DNA of 64,000 bases, from assembly GCF_006716765.1 (NCBI RefSeq), contig NZ_VFPO01000001.1, positions 5,394,001 through 5,458,000 of the forward strand. Reading direction: 5' to 3'. Position 1 is the stretch's first letter, and the number at the start of each line of letters is the position of its first letter. Under the pieces are notes generated by a model that was given only the letters and a program-made list of their open reading frames with translations, ran no database searches and was not told the origin of the DNA. The position numbers were made by a program, and so were the translations under genes. The DNA comes from Actinomadura hallensis (lineage in GTDB: Bacteria > Actinomycetota > Actinomycetes > Streptosporangiales > Streptosporangiaceae). Shown here piece by piece: positions 62,707 to 64,000 of the stretch.

Positions 62707-63273
62707 TCACCTCGCCTCCTTGTCCCGGTAGAGGTCGCGGATCAGGCAGACCTCGGACAGGTGGTGGATCAGCTCCCGGTTGATGTTCAGCACCAGCCGC
62801 GCCATGGGGTCCTCGGCGAAGGGCCCCTCGGCCTCGCCGCACGGGCGGGCGAGCCCGGACTCGCCGAGCGACTCCACCCCCGCCTGCCATCGCGCGTACT
62901 CCGCGTCGAGCTGGGCCAGCGCCTCGTCCGCGGTCTCGGCGTACTCGAACGACGGGTAGTCCGTGGGCTCGCGGCCGAAGTGGGCCGCGTTGCGGACGGC
63001 GAGGACGCCGACGATGACGTGCCCGAGCCGCCAGGCGATCGTGGTGAACGGCGCCGGGTCGGGCTCCGGCATCGCGAAGTCGATGGTCATCGCGCCGGAC
63101 CCGGCCTGCACCGGCGCGCTGCCGGTGCCGCGCGGGCGCACGCTCCAGCAGCCGGGCACCGGCTCCCAGAAGTACTCGTCGTCGGTGAGCCCGTCGAGGC
63201 GCTTGCGCAGCTGGTTCGTCCAGTGCCAGTCGATCTGGTCCGTGAGCAGCTGGTTCCAGTTCAGGTCGGTCAT
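62707..63273 (-). CDS. DinB-like (DUF664) protein
   Basis: 188 residues. The DinB four-helix pattern is visible: LTDQIDWHWTNQLRKRLDGL, then FTTIAWRLGHVIVGVLAVRN and LVLNINRELIHHLSEVCLIR with His residues of a possible metal site. Mycothiol- or bacillithiol-dependent transferases share this fold. Start ATG 63273. First gene of a two-gene unit with the VOC protein. Confidence 0.82.
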   Translation of the reverse strand: MTDLNWNQLLTDQIDWHWTNQLRKRLDGLTDDEYFWEPVPGCWSVRPRGTGSAPVQAGSGAMTIDFAMPEPDPAPFTTIAWRLGHVIVGVLAVRNAAHFGREPTDYPSFEYAETADEALAQLDAEYARWQAGVESLGESGLARPCGEAEGPFAEDPMARLVLNINRELIHHLSEVCLIRDLYRDKEAR

Positions 63274-63368
63274 GGCCCTCAGCGTGCCCCCTATAGCGGA
63301 CAGGATCCTTCCGCGATCAACCCTCTCGTACGGTTTTCTGCAGACGGGATCGGTCGCGGTCGGCGGAC

Positions 63369-63842
63369 TCAGTTCCGGCCGGCCCGGCCGGTTCCGGTGG
63401 CCTTGTTCGCGCGGGCGTCGTACTCGGCCCGGTTCGCCAGCACCTCGTCCATGTGCGCCTCCGCCCACAGCTTGATGCCGCGGATGGCGCGGTGGAGGGA
63501 GATCCCCAGTTCGGTCAGCTCGTAGGTGACCGAGACCGGAACGGTGGGGGTCACGGTGCGCGTGACCAGGCCGTCCCGCTCCAGGGACCGGAGCGTCTGG
63601 GTGAGCATCTTCTGGCTGACCCCGGCGAGGCGGCGGGACAGCTCGGAGTAGCGCATCGCCCGCGGCTCGCCGTCGCATTCCCCGCCGGGGTGGGGTCCGT
63701 CGCCGCCCAGGGCCGCGAGGACGAGCGCGACCCACTTGTCGGAGATGCGGTCGAGCAGCTGGCGGCTGGGGCAGTTCGCCAGGAACGCGTCGTAGGCCGT
63801 CTTCGCCTGGGCCCGCTTCTGGGCCGCCGTCGTCGTCGGCAC
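63369..63842 (-). CDS. HxlR-family regulator
   Basis: About 157 residues from GTG 63842, chosen because AAGGAG stands six bases upstream; ATG 63869 lies within the operator and is less likely. HxlR features: CPSRQLLDRISDKWVALVLA with the redox-type Cys, then RYSELSRRLAGVSQKMLTQT and LRSLERDGLVTRTVTPTVPV. Such regulators sense electrophiles or oxidation and control the divergent gene, here the one starting at 63957. Confidence 0.9.
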   Translation of the reverse strand: MPTTTAAQKRAQAKTAYDAFLANCPSRQLLDRISDKWVALVLAALGGDGPHPGGECDGEPRAMRYSELSRRLAGVSQKMLTQTLRSLERDGLVTRTVTPTVPVSVTYELTELGISLHRAIRGIKLWAEAHMDEVLANRAEYDARANKATGTGRAGRN

Positions 63843-63868
63843 GGCAGGCTCCTTCCCCTGCGGTGACA

Positions 63869-63888
63869 TACGCACTTTCAAGTGCGTA
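63869..63888. promoter_or_regulatory. Palindrome TACGCACTT-TC-AAGTGCGTA, HxlR operator
   Basis: Nine-bp arms match perfectly around two bases, in the 114-bp gap between the HxlR gene and the divergent gene at 63957. HxlR-type regulators are known to bind GTAC...GTAC-like dyads in this position. Confidence 0.75.
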
Positions 63889-63956
63889 CTTCCTATTGGA
63901 GAGTTACCCCTCCAGTGTGGTGGAAGAGGCACAGAGATCGCCATAGGGAGGCAGTC

Positions 63957-64000
63957 ATGTCCACCACTTCTCGTACCGCCACTTCTCGTACCGCCGCCTT
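63957..64000 (+). CDS. Start of a gene divergent from hxlR-type regulator (partial)
   Basis: ATG 63957 has GGGAGG upstream and opens a frame reading MSTTSRTATSRTAA to the window end. ACTTCTCGTACCGCC occurs twice in a row. The product cannot be identified from 14 residues; as target of an HxlR regulator an oxidoreductase or exporter would be typical. Confidence 0.5.
   Translation, partial: MSTTSRTATSRTAA

Overview
The window is high-GC DNA with GTG/TTG starts, ATGA-type stop/start overlaps, a PucR/XRE-DUF397/LuxR-LAL regulator set and a complete hopanoid operon. This points to a filamentous actinobacterium. The Thermomonosporaceae (Actinomadura-like) are my best guess; this is inferred from gene content and not proved. 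At least seven genes carry single-base or similarly small frameshifts, several of them in G/C homopolymers, so either the assembly has indel errors or parts of the region are decaying.

Layout. 1-6.8 kb is a degraded accessory stretch beside the 3' end of a class II tRNA: a frameshifted IS256-type element, a truncated plasmid-type HTH gene, an IS5-type element with an intact transposase, a broken exonuclease VII-like gene, small conserved hypotheticals, a frameshifted FadR-type regulator and a VOC remnant. 6.8-8.2 kb holds a DUF2267 protein and an S-adenosylmethionine methyltransferase. 8.3-15.4 kb is the hopanoid operon, transcribed leftward in the order hpnC-hpnD-hpnE-polyprenyl synthase-shc-small ORF-hpnH, nearly every gene overlapping or abutting the next: two prenyl diphosphates are condensed to squalene (HpnCDE), cyclised to hopene (Shc) and extended with adenosine (HpnH). 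16-18.7 kb has a PucR regulator divergent from two tandem short-chain dehydrogenases. 18.8-20.7 kb has a methyltransferase and a secreted cutinase/PET-hydrolase-type polyesterase. 20.7-26.1 kb has a PucR-type regulator divergent from a LuxR-LAL regulator, and a frameshifted SRPBCC protein.

26.2-35 kb contains an imine-reductase-like oxidoreductase and an ABC exporter, each behind a SoxR-type promoter (19-bp spacer with a palindrome), an ATP-binding/XRE/DUF397 trio, a secreted propeller-like protein, a quinone-reductase-like enzyme, a class V aminotransferase and a CBS protein. 35-45 kb carries a D,D-carboxypeptidase with a repeat-rich tail, a sphingosine-phosphate-lyase-like PLP enzyme, TetR regulators, a LysE exporter, a pseudokinase with a paralogous partner, and a DUF2975/XRE pair.

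44.9-52.5 kb is a tight six-gene operon (acyl carrier protein, two SGNH hydrolases, NTF2-like protein, acyl-CoA dehydrogenase, fatty acyl-AMP ligase) next to a sulfotransferase, with no NRPS or PKS in the window. It looks like an uncharacterised acyl-ACP based lipid-modifying pathway. 52.9-62 kb is a membrane-associated module: a 35-residue peptide gene, a YqiJ/NfeD-like protein, a flotillin, a 1,629-residue DUF3686/AAA+ ATPase and a TPR protein. The last 2 kb has a VOC protein, a DinB protein, an HxlR regulator with a clear operator, and the start of one more gene.
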